NCBI GenBank assembly: GCA_050742535.1
Contig: JBOGIQ010000077.1
Span: forward strand, 1 to 20,247
DNA: 20,247 nt
Direction of reading: 5' to 3'
Source: Gp6-AA40 sp050742535
GTDB taxonomy: Bacteria > Acidobacteriota > Vicinamibacteria > Vicinamibacterales > UBA2999
Positions 7,672-14,813 of the stretch are shown piece after piece. The stretch's first letter is position 1. Every line of letters starts with the position of its first letter. The notes under the pieces were generated by a model. That model saw nothing but the letters and a program-made list of their open reading frames with translations. It made no database searches and was not told the DNA's origin. The position numbers and the translations under genes were made by a program.

Positions 7672-8480
7672 TGGAAGGATTCGAAGGCTGGGACGACTAC
7701 GCGCCGTTCTATGACTGGGAAAACGCACAGACGCTGGGCCGCCGCGACGTGCCGTTCTGGCGGAACCTTGCGCTGAACGCCGGTGGACCGGTGCTCGAGC
7801 TCGGCTGCGGCACGGGGCGTATATCCCTGCCTCTCGCTCGTGCGGGTGTCCCGCTGATTGGCGTGGACCGATCCGCCGCGATGCTCGCGTTTGCGCGGCG
7901 CCGAGTACGCCGGGGCCAGCTCCAGCGCCGCCTTCGCCTTGTCCAGGCGGACATCCGTCACCTGCCGTTTCCGTCCGCCGCACCGGCGAGACGAACGCGC
8001 CACCGCGACAGCCTGGCCATGGTGATGGCTCCGTACGGGATACTGCAGTCGCTTCTCTACGAGCGCGATCTCGCGCGCACGCTCGCCGAAGTCCATCGCG
8101 TGCTGCAGCCGAACGGTACGTTCGGTCTTGAACTGGTGGCGGACCTTCCGTCGTGGGAGGAATACCGGAAGCGCGTGAGCCTGCAAGGCTGGCGCGGCCG
8201 TCGCGGCGGGTCGCACGTCACGCTGGTCGAGACCGTCCGCCAGGATCGGGCGCGTCGGCGGACGATCTTCGATCAGGAGTTCACCGAACGGCGGGGACGA
8301 CAGGCGAGCGTGCATCGGTTCTCGCTGGCGTTCCGCACCTTGTCGGTGCCGCAGATGACGCGCCGGCTCGAGCGCGCGGGCTTCGAGATCGCCGCGCTGC
8401 TCGGCGACTACCGCGGCGGCCGGTGGGACGCGCGTGCGGACGTCTGGATCATTCTGGCGAGAAAGCCCGTGGTAAAATGA
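7671..8480 (+). CDS. Class I SAM-dependent methyltransferase (second of a tandem pair)
   Basis: The 269-residue product carries motif I VLELGCGTGR (E43 onward) and the acidic ribose-binding residue in GVDRSAAML. VQADIRHLPF and a late PNGTFGLELVAD strand complete the fold. It is not a close duplicate of the preceding methyltransferase: motifs and C-terminus differ, although both place motif I near residue 43. The segment after LPF (PSAAPARRTRHRDS, about 103-116) is unusually basic for this position, where an acidic/aromatic motif is usual. The GTG start at 7671 shares its G with the previous TAG stop. An earlier in-frame start at 7485 would overlap the upstream gene by 187 bases and is rejected. 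Substrate unknown. Confidence 0.82.
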   Translation: MEGFEGWDDYAPFYDWENAQTLGRRDVPFWRNLALNAGGPVLELGCGTGRISLPLARAGVPLIGVDRSAAMLAFARRRVRRGQLQRRLRLVQADIRHLPFPSAAPARRTRHRDSLAMVMAPYGILQSLLYERDLARTLAEVHRVLQPNGTFGLELVADLPSWEEYRKRVSLQGWRGRRGGSHVTLVETVRQDRARRRTIFDQEFTERRGRQASVHRFSLAFRTLSVPQMTRRLERAGFEIAALLGDYRGGRWDARADVWIILARKPVVK

Positions 8481-8516
8481 CCGGTCAATTTTCTCGTATT
8501 TCCGGGGGTTTTTCTC

Positions 8517-9266
8517 ATGTCTGGCCATTCCAAGTGGCACACCATCAAGCACAAGAAGGGTGCCGCTGACGCCAAACGCGGCAAGATCTTCACGCGCCTC
8601 ATCAAGGAACTGACCGTCGCCGCCCGCGCAGGCGGTGGCGACCCGGATATGAATCCCCGCCTCCGCACCATCGTGGCGGAGGCAAAGGCGAACAACATGC
8701 CGCGCGAGAACATCGAGCGCGCCATTCGCCGCGGCACCGGCGAGGAGCCGGGCGTGTCGTACGAAGAAATCTGGTATGAGGGCTATGGTCCCGGCGGCGT
8801 CGCGCTGCTCGTCCACACGCTGACCGACAACAAGAACCGTACGGTCGGTGAAATCCGCCACGTCTTTTCCAAACATGCGGGCAACCTCGCGGCCGAGAAC
8901 AGCGTCGCCTGGATGTTCAGCCGCAAGGGTCAGCTGGTTGTCGAGAAGTCGAAGGCCGACGAAGAGGCGCTCCTCAACGCCGCGCTCGATGCGGGCGCCG
9001 ATGACATGAACGACGACGGCAGCGCGTGGGAGATCATTTCGCCGCCGGAGAGCTTCGAGAAGGTGCGCGACGCGGTGAAGGCGCTCGGCGTCGAGCCGGC
9101 CAGCGCCGAAGTCGCGATGATCCCGCAGAACTACGTGAAGCTGCAGGGTAAGGAAGCGCAGCAGATGCTGAAGCTGTTCGAGGCGCTCGACGATCACGAC
9201 GACGTGCAGCACGTCTGGGCGAACTTCGACATCGAGGAAAAGGAGATCGAGGCCTCGCTCGCGTGA
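8517..9266 (+). CDS. yebC: YebC/PmpR family protein (TACO1-related)
   Basis: The 249-residue product matches YebC from end to end. The N-terminal signature MSGHSKWHTIKHKKGAAD is present, and NPRLRTIVAEAKANNMPREN and the YEGYGPGGVA loop follow. Length agrees with the family (about 240-250). These proteins were long annotated as transcriptional regulators; related TACO1/YebC proteins are now linked to translation of difficult sequences. yebC directly upstream of ruvC-ruvA-ruvB is a common bacterial arrangement. ATG 8517 is preceded by a G-rich stretch (ccggggg, about 8502-8508) that may serve as ribosome binding site. Its stop lies inside the palindromic element at 9263-9310. Confidence 0.97.
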   Translation: MSGHSKWHTIKHKKGAADAKRGKIFTRLIKELTVAARAGGGDPDMNPRLRTIVAEAKANNMPRENIERAIRRGTGEEPGVSYEEIWYEGYGPGGVALLVHTLTDNKNRTVGEIRHVFSKHAGNLAAENSVAWMFSRKGQLVVEKSKADEEALLNAALDAGADDMNDDGSAWEIISPPESFEKVRDAVKALGVEPASAEVAMIPQNYVKLQGKEAQQMLKLFEALDDHDDVQHVWANFDIEEKEIEASLA

Positions 9267-9310
9267 CCCTTCGACAAGCTCAGGGTCACCCCGAGCAGCG
9301 TCGAGGGGTG
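9263..9310. repeat. Double-hairpin repeat forming the yebC/ruvC junction
   Basis: GTGACCCT (9263-9270) pairs with AGGGTCAC (9282-9289), and the partly overlapping CACCCC (9287-9292) pairs with GGGGTG (9305-9310). The element contains the yebC stop (9264-9266), the ruvC ribosome-binding region and the likely ruvC start GTG (9308). Its core CCCTTCGAC...GCTCAGGG (9267-9285) recurs on the opposite strand after the tRNA at 19686-19710, so it belongs to a dispersed family. Confidence 0.8.
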
Positions 9311-9892
9311 AGAATCTTCGGCATCGACCCGGGGTCGACGCGCACCGGCTACGGTTGCGTCGAGACGGATGGACGACGCCATTCACTCATTGCCTGCGGG
9401 GCCATCACGATGGCCGCCGGCGACTCGTTCCCCCAGCGCCTTGCCCGCATCCATCGTGAGCTGGCGACGCTGCTCGCGTCTCACCAGCCCGATTGCGTGG
9501 CCGTCGAAAGCATCTTTCACGCCGTCAACGCACGCAGTGCGCTCAAGCTGGGCCATGCCCGCGGGGTCGCAATCCTGGCCGCCGTCGAGGCCGGATGCGA
9601 CGTGGTGGAGTACACACCCGCGGAAATCAAACGGGCCGTTGTCGGCTACGGGCGGGCGGACAAGCACCAGGTGCAGCAGATGATCAAGCTGCTGCTCGGA
9701 CTGCCGAAAGCCCCCGCGCCGCATGACGCCGCCGACGCGCTCGCAGTGGCAATTTGCCATCTGCATTCGCGGCCGCTCGGTGCAGCGTGGGGCGGACCTT
9801 GTAAGGTCCGCCTGAGCGAGCCTGACAAGGCTCGCTCCACGCGTACGAAACAGAGATCGTGGCGCCAGTATCGACCGCCGGCCCACGGATGA
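9308..9892 (+). CDS. ruvC: Holliday junction endonuclease RuvC
   Basis: RuvC cleaves four-way DNA junctions handed over by RuvAB. The acidic active site is visible with the start at GTG 9308: D7 in FGIDPGSTRTGYG, E67 in VAVESIF, and D140 and D143 in HDAADALA. This start puts D7 where E. coli has it and leaves GAGG just upstream. An alternative GTG at 9263 overlaps the yebC stop but would add 15 residues encoded by a palindromic repeat. The product is 194 residues against about 173 in E. coli. The C-terminus from about 160 is encoded by a second repeat element (9785-9842) and ends in a basic, non-family tail. The catalytic core is intact. Its stop overlaps the ruvA start (ATGA). Confidence 0.93.
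   Translation: MRIFGIDPGSTRTGYGCVETDGRRHSLIACGAITMAAGDSFPQRLARIHRELATLLASHQPDCVAVESIFHAVNARSALKLGHARGVAILAAVEAGCDVVEYTPAEIKRAVVGYGRADKHQVQQMIKLLLGLPKAPAPHDAADALAVAICHLHSRPLGAAWGGPCKVRLSEPDKARSTRTKQRSWRQYRPPAHG
9785..9842. repeat. Three-way-junction palindromic element in the 3' end of ruvC
   Basis: An outer stem GCGTGG (9785-9790) / CCACGC (9837-9842) encloses two perfect 10-bp hairpins, GGCGGACCTT/AAGGTCCGCC (9791-9812) and GAGCGAGCCT/AGGCTCGCTC (9814-9837). Position 9837 can join only one stem. The element is in frame and encodes about 19 residues of the RuvC tail. No U-tract follows, so it is not a terminator. Confidence 0.88.
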
Positions 9893-10488
9893 TCGGATTT
9901 CTCCGCGGCCGAATCGCAGACAAGCAACCGAACAGATTGATCGTCGACGTCCAGGGCGTTGGCTATGAGGTCCACGTTCCGCTGTCGACGTTCTACGACG
10001 CCGGCGAGGAAGGCGCGGACATCACGCTGCGCATCTACACGCACGTGCGGGAAGACGCGCTGCAGCTGTACGGGTTTCTGACCGACTTGGAGCGTCAGTT
10101 GTTCGAACGGCTCATTGGCATCAGCGGCATTGGACCGAAGCTGGCGATCGCCGTGCTCTCCGGCATGGATCCGCGTGATCTGCTCCTGTCGGTCCAGCGT
10201 GGCGATGTCGCGAGACTGACCTCGATTCCAGGCGTCGGCAAGAAGACGTCCGAGCGCATTGTGCTGGAGCTCAAGGATCGGCTCGCGCAGTTGCCCGGCG
10301 CCGTTGCGGTCGAGGCCGTTCCGGCCAACGGCGCAGACCGCGTTCGCGGCGATCTGCTCTCGGCCCTTCAGAACCTCGGCTATCATCGGCCTCAGGCCGA
10401 GAAGGCCATCGACGCGACGCTGCAAACCATGTCCGATCCGACATTCGAGCAGGCGCTGAAGGCCGCGCTGCGGGAACTGATGCGATGA
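9889..10488 (+). CDS. ruvA: Holliday junction DNA helicase subunit RuvA
   Basis: RuvA tetramers bind Holliday junctions and load RuvB for branch migration. The 199-residue product begins MIGFLRGRI and contains the tandem helix-hairpin-helix segments around ISGIGPKLA and IPGVGKKTSERI. A flexible linker (PGAVAVEAVPANG) leads to the C-terminal domain that contacts RuvB. Length agrees with E. coli RuvA (203). ATG 9889 overlaps the ruvC stop by 4 nt; an upstream in-frame start at 9859 lies inside ruvC and adds residues the family lacks. The stop overlaps the ruvB start as ATGA again, so ruvC, ruvA and ruvB are coupled. Confidence 0.97.
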   Translation: MIGFLRGRIADKQPNRLIVDVQGVGYEVHVPLSTFYDAGEEGADITLRIYTHVREDALQLYGFLTDLERQLFERLIGISGIGPKLAIAVLSGMDPRDLLLSVQRGDVARLTSIPGVGKKTSERIVLELKDRLAQLPGAVAVEAVPANGADRVRGDLLSALQNLGYHRPQAEKAIDATLQTMSDPTFEQALKAALRELMR

Positions 10489-11519
10489 GCGATGCGCCTG
10501 CGCCGACCGGCCGTCTGGTCGCGTCCGTTCGCGTCGAGGACGATGCGCAGTTCGACGCCGGGCTCCGGCCGCGGCTCCTCGACGAATACATCGGCCAGGA
10601 TCGCATCCGCGACAATCTGCACGTCGCCATAGCGGCGGCCCGCCAGCGCCGCGAAGCCCTCGATCACGTCCTGCTCTATGGCCCACCCGGGCTGGGAAAG
10701 ACGACGCTCGCACACGTCATCGGCAACGAGATGGGGGTTCCCGTGCGGGGGACCGCAGGTCCGGTGATCGAGAAGACAGGGGATCTCGCCGGGATGCTGA
10801 CCGACCTGCCCGAGCATGGCGTGCTGTTCATCGACGAAATCCATCGGCTGTCGCCAGCCATCGAGGAGATTCTCTATCCAGCGATGGAGGACTACGAGCT
10901 GGACATCGTGATTGGCCAGGGGCCGGGTGCGCGCTCGGTGAAAGTGCCGCTGCAGAAGTTCACCCTCATCGGAGCGACGACGAGAGCCGGACTGCTGACG
11001 TCGCCCCTGCGTACAAGGTTCGGCATCGTCCATCGTCTCGACTTCTACACCGCCCATGACATCGAGGAGATCGTGCGGCGCTCGGCGCGGATTCTCGGCG
11101 TGACGCTGGATGACGATGCCGCCGTCGAGCTGGCGCGGCGGTCGCGGGGAACGCCGCGCATTGCGAATCGCCTGTTGCGCCGTGTCCGCGATTTCGCGCA
11201 GGTCCGTGCGCAGGGCCGCATCACCGTCTCGGTGGCGCACGACGCGCTCCAGCTTCTGGAAGTGGACGAGCGGGGCTTCGACGAGGTCGACCGCAAGCTC
11301 CTGCGGACGATCATCGACAAGTTCAACGGCGGCCCGGTCGGGGTCAACAGCCTGGCCGCGGCGATTCACGAAGAAAAGGACGCGATCGAGGATATTTACG
11401 AGCCGTTTCTGATTCAGGCCGGCTTTCTCGATCGCACACCGCGCGGCCGCGTGGCGACCACGCGGGCGTACGAATATTTCGGCCTCACACCTCCGAAGAA
11501 GGATTCGCGACTGTGGTAA
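10485..11519 (+). CDS. ruvB: Holliday junction branch-migration ATPase RuvB
   Basis: RuvB is the hexameric AAA+ motor that drives branch migration with RuvA. In 344 residues it shows the N-terminal RPRLLDEYIGQDRI, Walker A GPPGLGKTT (66-74), Walker B with DEIH (117-120), the arginine-rich sensor region (IGATTRAGLLTSPLRTRFG) and the C-terminal winged helix ending GRVATTRAYEYFG. Length agrees with the family. It overlaps ruvA by 4 nt and fabH by 7 nt. Confidence 0.98.
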   Translation: MSDAPAPTGRLVASVRVEDDAQFDAGLRPRLLDEYIGQDRIRDNLHVAIAAARQRREALDHVLLYGPPGLGKTTLAHVIGNEMGVPVRGTAGPVIEKTGDLAGMLTDLPEHGVLFIDEIHRLSPAIEEILYPAMEDYELDIVIGQGPGARSVKVPLQKFTLIGATTRAGLLTSPLRTRFGIVHRLDFYTAHDIEEIVRRSARILGVTLDDDAAVELARRSRGTPRIANRLLRRVRDFAQVRAQGRITVSVAHDALQLLEVDERGFDEVDRKLLRTIIDKFNGGPVGVNSLAAAIHEEKDAIEDIYEPFLIQAGFLDRTPRGRVATTRAYEYFGLTPPKKDSRLW

Positions 11520-12532
11520 CTCCCTCGTCGCGCACGCTGTGCCGTGCGCGCATTTCGAGCCTGGCGACGTACGTTCCGCCGCGGGTGCTCACCAACGCCG
11601 ATCTCGAGCGCATGGTCGACACCAGCGACGAATGGATCCTGCAGCGGACCGGAATCCGCGAGCGTCATATCGTCGATGCGGGCGTGGCGACATCCGACCT
11701 GGCCGTTGAAGCGGCCAGTGCGGCGATCGAGCGCGCGAATCTGACGCCCGATGACATCGACTTCATCGTCGTCGGCACGACCACGCCGGACATGCTCTTT
11801 CCCAGCACTGCCTGTCTGGTGCAGGAACGCCTCGGAGCGAATCACGCGTGGGGTTATGACCTCTTTGCCGCCTGCTCCGGATTCACGTACGCGCTGACGA
11901 CGGCGGCGCAGCTCGTCTCCGCCGGAGGCAGTAAGCACGCGCTGGTCATCGGCGCCGATGTGATGTCGAGCATCATCGACTACACCGATCGCGCCACGTG
12001 CGTGATTTTCGGCGACGGCGCGGGCGCGGCGGTCGTGGAGGCGAGTGACGACCCGGGGATCGGCATCATCGATTTCGAAAATTACGTGGACGGAAGCGGC
12101 GGCGGGGCGCTCTATATGCCTGCCGGCGGCAGCCGCCAGCCGGCGTCGGTGGACACGATCGCCAAGCGCATGCATTACGTGAAACAGGACGGCCAGGCGG
12201 TGTTCAAGTTCGCCGTCCGCAACACCGAAGAGGCGTGCCGTCGCATCCTCAACCGGAACGGGGTCAGTCCGGACGACATCGACCTGCTGGTGTCGCATCA
12301 GGCCAACCGCCGGATCATCCTGTCGGCCGCAGAAAAGCTCGGCGTGCCGGAGGAAAAAGTCGTCATCAACATCGAGCGATTCGGCAATACCACGGCGGCG
12401 ACGATTCCGCTGGCGCTCAACGACGCCGTTGCCGACAAGCGGCTGAAGCGCGGGGATCTGCTGCTGATGGTGTCGGTGGGCGCCGGCTTTACGGTCGGCT
12501 CGCTTCTGTTGAGGTGGGGTCTCAAAGAATAG
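11513..12532 (+). CDS. fabH: Beta-ketoacyl-ACP synthase III (FabH)
   Basis: FabH condenses acetyl-CoA or another acyl-CoA with malonyl-ACP to start fatty-acid synthesis. The catalytic triad is visible: C121 in AACSGFTYAL, H262 in VSHQANRRI and N292 in FGNTTAATIP. The N-terminal WILQRTGIRERH and C-terminal GAGFTVGSLLLRWG are also typical. The 339-residue length is slightly over E. coli FabH (317), with a longer N-terminus and an insertion around 205-215. GTG 11513 overlaps the ruvB stop by 7 nt and is preceded by AAGAAGGA (11496-11503) at good spacing. Coupling to ruvB probably reflects operon packing rather than shared function. Confidence 0.95.
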   Translation: MVTPSSRTLCRARISSLATYVPPRVLTNADLERMVDTSDEWILQRTGIRERHIVDAGVATSDLAVEAASAAIERANLTPDDIDFIVVGTTTPDMLFPSTACLVQERLGANHAWGYDLFAACSGFTYALTTAAQLVSAGGSKHALVIGADVMSSIIDYTDRATCVIFGDGAGAAVVEASDDPGIGIIDFENYVDGSGGGALYMPAGGSRQPASVDTIAKRMHYVKQDGQAVFKFAVRNTEEACRRILNRNGVSPDDIDLLVSHQANRRIILSAAEKLGVPEEKVVINIERFGNTTAATIPLALNDAVADKRLKRGDLLLMVSVGAGFTVGSLLLRWGLKE

Positions 12533-12549
12533 TCCCGTACCCTAGTGGG

Positions 12550-13047
12550 GTGAAGTTCCCGGTCACTCGCCTTCGCCGGTTGACGCCGGGTCAGGAGCAG
12601 CGGCTCGAGTTGCTCCGGCGCGTTGCGCGGGCGCTGGATTCGGCGGTGCCTGTGCCCGGCACTTCGTTCCGCTTCGGACTCGATCCCATCCTCGGCCTGA
12701 TTCCGGGCGTGGGGGACCTCGTCTCGCCGCTGTTCGCCCTGGGGATTCTTTTCCAGGCGCGGGACCTGCGCGTCCCGCGCGTCGTTCAGCTGCGGATGAT
12801 CTTCAATGTGGCCATCGACGTGCTGACCGGCTTCGTTCCACTCGTCGGCGATCTCTTCGACTTCGCATGGAAGGCGAACAACCGGAACATGGCGCTCCTC
12901 GAGCGGCATGCATACGAGGAGCACAAAGCGTCGGCCGGCGACTGGGCGTTCGTCGCGGTCTCCGTGGCGCTGCTGGTGGTGATCGCGGCGGTGCCGTTTC
13001 TCCTTCTTGGCTGGGCGATCGATCTGATGGCCGGCTTCTTTCGCTGA
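12550..13047 (+). CDS. DUF4112 domain membrane protein
   Basis: The 165-residue product matches DUF4112: the first hydrophobic hairpin is FGLDPILGLIPGVGDLVSPL (43-62), and the family's second block gives VPLVGDLFDFAWKANNRN (96-113). A helix-rich C-terminus (132-162) looks like a transmembrane segment. The function of this family is unknown. GTG 12550 is chosen because it begins just before the conserved region and 17 nt after fabH; longer in-frame reading from 12235 lies inside fabH. Its stop is followed after one base by the next GTG (TGA-C-GTG). Confidence 0.85.
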   Translation: MKFPVTRLRRLTPGQEQRLELLRRVARALDSAVPVPGTSFRFGLDPILGLIPGVGDLVSPLFALGILFQARDLRVPRVVQLRMIFNVAIDVLTGFVPLVGDLFDFAWKANNRNMALLERHAYEEHKASAGDWAFVAVSVALLVVIAAVPFLLLGWAIDLMAGFFR

Positions 13048-13048
13048 C

Positions 13049-13849
13049 GTGCCGCGACGTACTCAGTCGTCGGGCAAACGGGCGCCCTCACGCCGTCAGG
13101 TCGAGCGCGGGCGCGTGTTCCTTCTTTCGCCCGCCAACTGCGGCGGCGTACGTGCACGAATGGTGATGTCGCCGGCGGCGCAATTCGCCCTGGCGCGTCA
13201 ACTGCGCTCGGCAGAGGGAACCTCGCTCGGCGACGTCTTCAGTTTCGTCAGCGGCCTGTACTTCCGGGGCAAGCTGGCATACGCGCGCCGCTTTGCCAGG
13301 CCGCCCGATCCGGCCGATCCTGTCGCCGGCGGCGGCGTGCTGGTGATCACTCCCAACGCCGGCTTGCGGTCCGCCGACACTCCGATCACCCTGAAATCGC
13401 TCGAGGCGTTTGCTGCCGTTTCGATCGATCTGGGCAACGCCGCGTATCGTGGTCCGCTCGAACACGGTGCCAGATCGCTGCGCGACGCCGTCGGGCCGGA
13501 GTGCGATGTCGTGCTGCTGGGCAGCATTGCATCCGGAAAGTACGTCGAGGTCCTGCAGCCGATCTTTGGTGACCGCCTCGTATTTCCCCCGGCGTTTGTC
13601 GGCCGCGGCGATATGAGCCGGGGCGGCTTGATGCTGCGCTGCGTGCTGGCTGGGATGGAGCTCGATTACGCTCCGGTGGCCGGTGCCACACGTCACGGAC
13701 AACGTCCGCCAAAGCTCGCGCCAATGAGAGGGATTCTTGGCACCCCTGAAGGGGTGCCCGACGATCGTGATCCGGCCGTAGGGCGCCCTTTCAAGGGCGC
13801 CGCGCCGAAGATCGTGGGGCGCTCTTTCAAGGGCGCCAAAAAGCGCTGA
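13049..13849 (+). CDS. Conserved-looking protein of unknown function with repeat-encoded tail
   Basis: I do not recognise a family. The 266-residue product has a basic N-terminus (1-22), then RVFLLSPANCGGVRARM (22-38), a middle domain with VLVITPNAGL (97-106) and VVLLGSIASGKYVEVL (154-169), and GRGDMSRGGLMLRCVLAGME (185-204). SIASGKYV loosely recalls a phosphate-binding loop but is not a Walker motif. Residues about 229-266 are encoded by three palindromic hairpins, giving the repeated peptides GRPFKGA and GRSFKGA; this tail is probably not part of the fold. GTG 13049 starts one base after the DUF4112 stop, and the LigD-type polymerase starts one base after its stop, so co-expression is likely. 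A nucleic-acid role with the polymerase is conceivable but unproven. Confidence 0.75.
   Translation: MPRRTQSSGKRAPSRRQVERGRVFLLSPANCGGVRARMVMSPAAQFALARQLRSAEGTSLGDVFSFVSGLYFRGKLAYARRFARPPDPADPVAGGGVLVITPNAGLRSADTPITLKSLEAFAAVSIDLGNAAYRGPLEHGARSLRDAVGPECDVVLLGSIASGKYVEVLQPIFGDRLVFPPAFVGRGDMSRGGLMLRCVLAGMELDYAPVAGATRHGQRPPKLAPMRGILGTPEGVPDDRDPAVGRPFKGAAPKIVGRSFKGAKKR
13739..13837. repeat. Three palindromic hairpins encoding a C-terminal protein tail
   Basis: Hairpin 1 is GGCACCCCT/AGGGGTGCC (13739-13758). Hairpin 2 is GGCGCCCTT/AAGGGCGCC (13782-13801). Hairpin 3 is GGCGCTCTT/AAGGGCGCC (13818-13837, one wobble). Hairpins 2 and 3 are near-identical direct repeats 36 bp apart, and GATCGTG occurs before each (13763-13769 and 13810-13816). 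They lie in frame at the 3' end of the unknown gene, without a U-tract. Confidence 0.82.
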
Positions 13850-13850
13850 C

Positions 13851-14813
13851 GTGGCGAAGGTACCGGCCGTACGGATCCCAACAGATACCGATAACGTCAC
13901 GATGACGGTGGCGCAGCGCGAGGTCCGGCTGACGAACCTGCGGAAGCTGTTCTGGCCGGCGCTGGGAATCACCAAGGGCGCGTTGATCCAGTACTACGCG
14001 GACGTGGCTCCGGTTCTTCTGCCTCACATCGCCGATCGAGCGATGGTGATGAAGCGATATCCACACGGCGCCGCCGGTCCGTTCTTCTTCATGAAGCGAG
14101 CGCCGGTACCGCGTCCCGCGTGGATTCGCACCTGCGCGATCGCGCACGATTCGGGCAATGTCATCGACTTTCCCGTGATCGACGACATGCCGTCGCTGCT
14201 GTGGGTCATCAATCTGGGATGCATCGATCTCAACCAGTGGTACGCGAAATGCGACGACGTGAATCGTCCGGACTACGTCCACTTCGATCTCGATCCCGGC
14301 GACGGCGCAACGTTCGATCAGGTCCGCGAATGCGCCGTGATCGTGCGCGAGGCATTGGAGGCGCTGCGTATGAGGCCGCTCGTGAAGACGAGCGGGTCCA
14401 AAGGTCTCCACGTCTACGTTCCCATCGTCCGGGGCCCGGTTCAGAAGGACGTCTGGACGTTTGCGAAGGCACTGGCGGTCGAGCTCGCCGCCCGGAACGC
14501 GGCGCTGATGACGTCTGAGTACCGCGTGGCGAAGCGTCCACGTGGGCGGGTCCTCGTGGATTACAACCAGAACGCGTGGGGCCGAACGCTGGCCAGCATC
14601 TACTCCGTGCGTCCGCGGCCCGAGGCAACCGTTTCGACGCCGCTGACGTGGAAGGAAGTCGCCGCCGGCGTGCGCATCGAGGACTTCAGGCTCGATAACG
14701 TTCGCGCGCGGATCGCTCGCCTCGGCGATCTCTGGAAACCACTCGTGGCCGTGAAGGGCAGAACGGATCTGGGGACGTTCCTCACTCCCCGAGGAGCTCG
14801 CCGACGGGCTTGA
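13851..14813 (+). CDS. Stand-alone LigD-type primase-polymerase domain protein
   Basis: This is an archaeo-eukaryotic primase (AEP) superfamily polymerase like the polymerase domain of bacterial LigD, which fills gaps during Ku-dependent end joining. The 320-residue product contains the metal-binding pair D146/D148 in HFDLDPGDG, the nucleotide-binding SGSKGLHVYVPI (S181 to H187 and on), and D237 in VDYNQNAWGRTLASIYSVR. The N-terminal NLRKLFWPALGITKGALIQYY is also characteristic. There is no ligase or phosphoesterase domain, and neither Ku nor a separate ATP-dependent ligase is in the window. GTG 13851 starts one base after the upstream stop. The 3' end overlaps the convergent AI-2E-family gene by 32 bases. 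Confidence 0.92.
   Translation: MAKVPAVRIPTDTDNVTMTVAQREVRLTNLRKLFWPALGITKGALIQYYADVAPVLLPHIADRAMVMKRYPHGAAGPFFFMKRAPVPRPAWIRTCAIAHDSGNVIDFPVIDDMPSLLWVINLGCIDLNQWYAKCDDVNRPDYVHFDLDPGDGATFDQVRECAVIVREALEALRMRPLVKTSGSKGLHVYVPIVRGPVQKDVWTFAKALAVELAARNAALMTSEYRVAKRPRGRVLVDYNQNAWGRTLASIYSVRPRPEATVSTPLTWKEVAAGVRIEDFRLDNVRARIARLGDLWKPLVAVKGRTDLGTFLTPRGARRRA

Noticed and set aside
8473..8478. TAAAAT considered as a -10 box for yebC
   Set aside because: No acceptable -35 hexamer lies at 16-18 nt upstream, and the site overlaps the stop region of the preceding gene; too weak to list.
7584..9386. 600-codon antisense open frame across the second methyltransferase, yebC and the start of ruvC
   Set aside because: It lies opposite genes with clear family motifs, and its product is compositionally biased with no recognisable domain. 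Long antisense frames are expected at this GC content.
9791..9837. RuvC-end hairpins considered as a transcription terminator
   Set aside because: No U-tract follows, the hairpins lie inside a coding frame, and ruvA continues with overlapping codons.
9308..9892. ruvC considered as a frameshifted or broken gene because of its odd tail
   Set aside because: The catalytic residues are all present and in order, the frame is open to a stop that overlaps ruvA normally, and the excess is confined to the tail.
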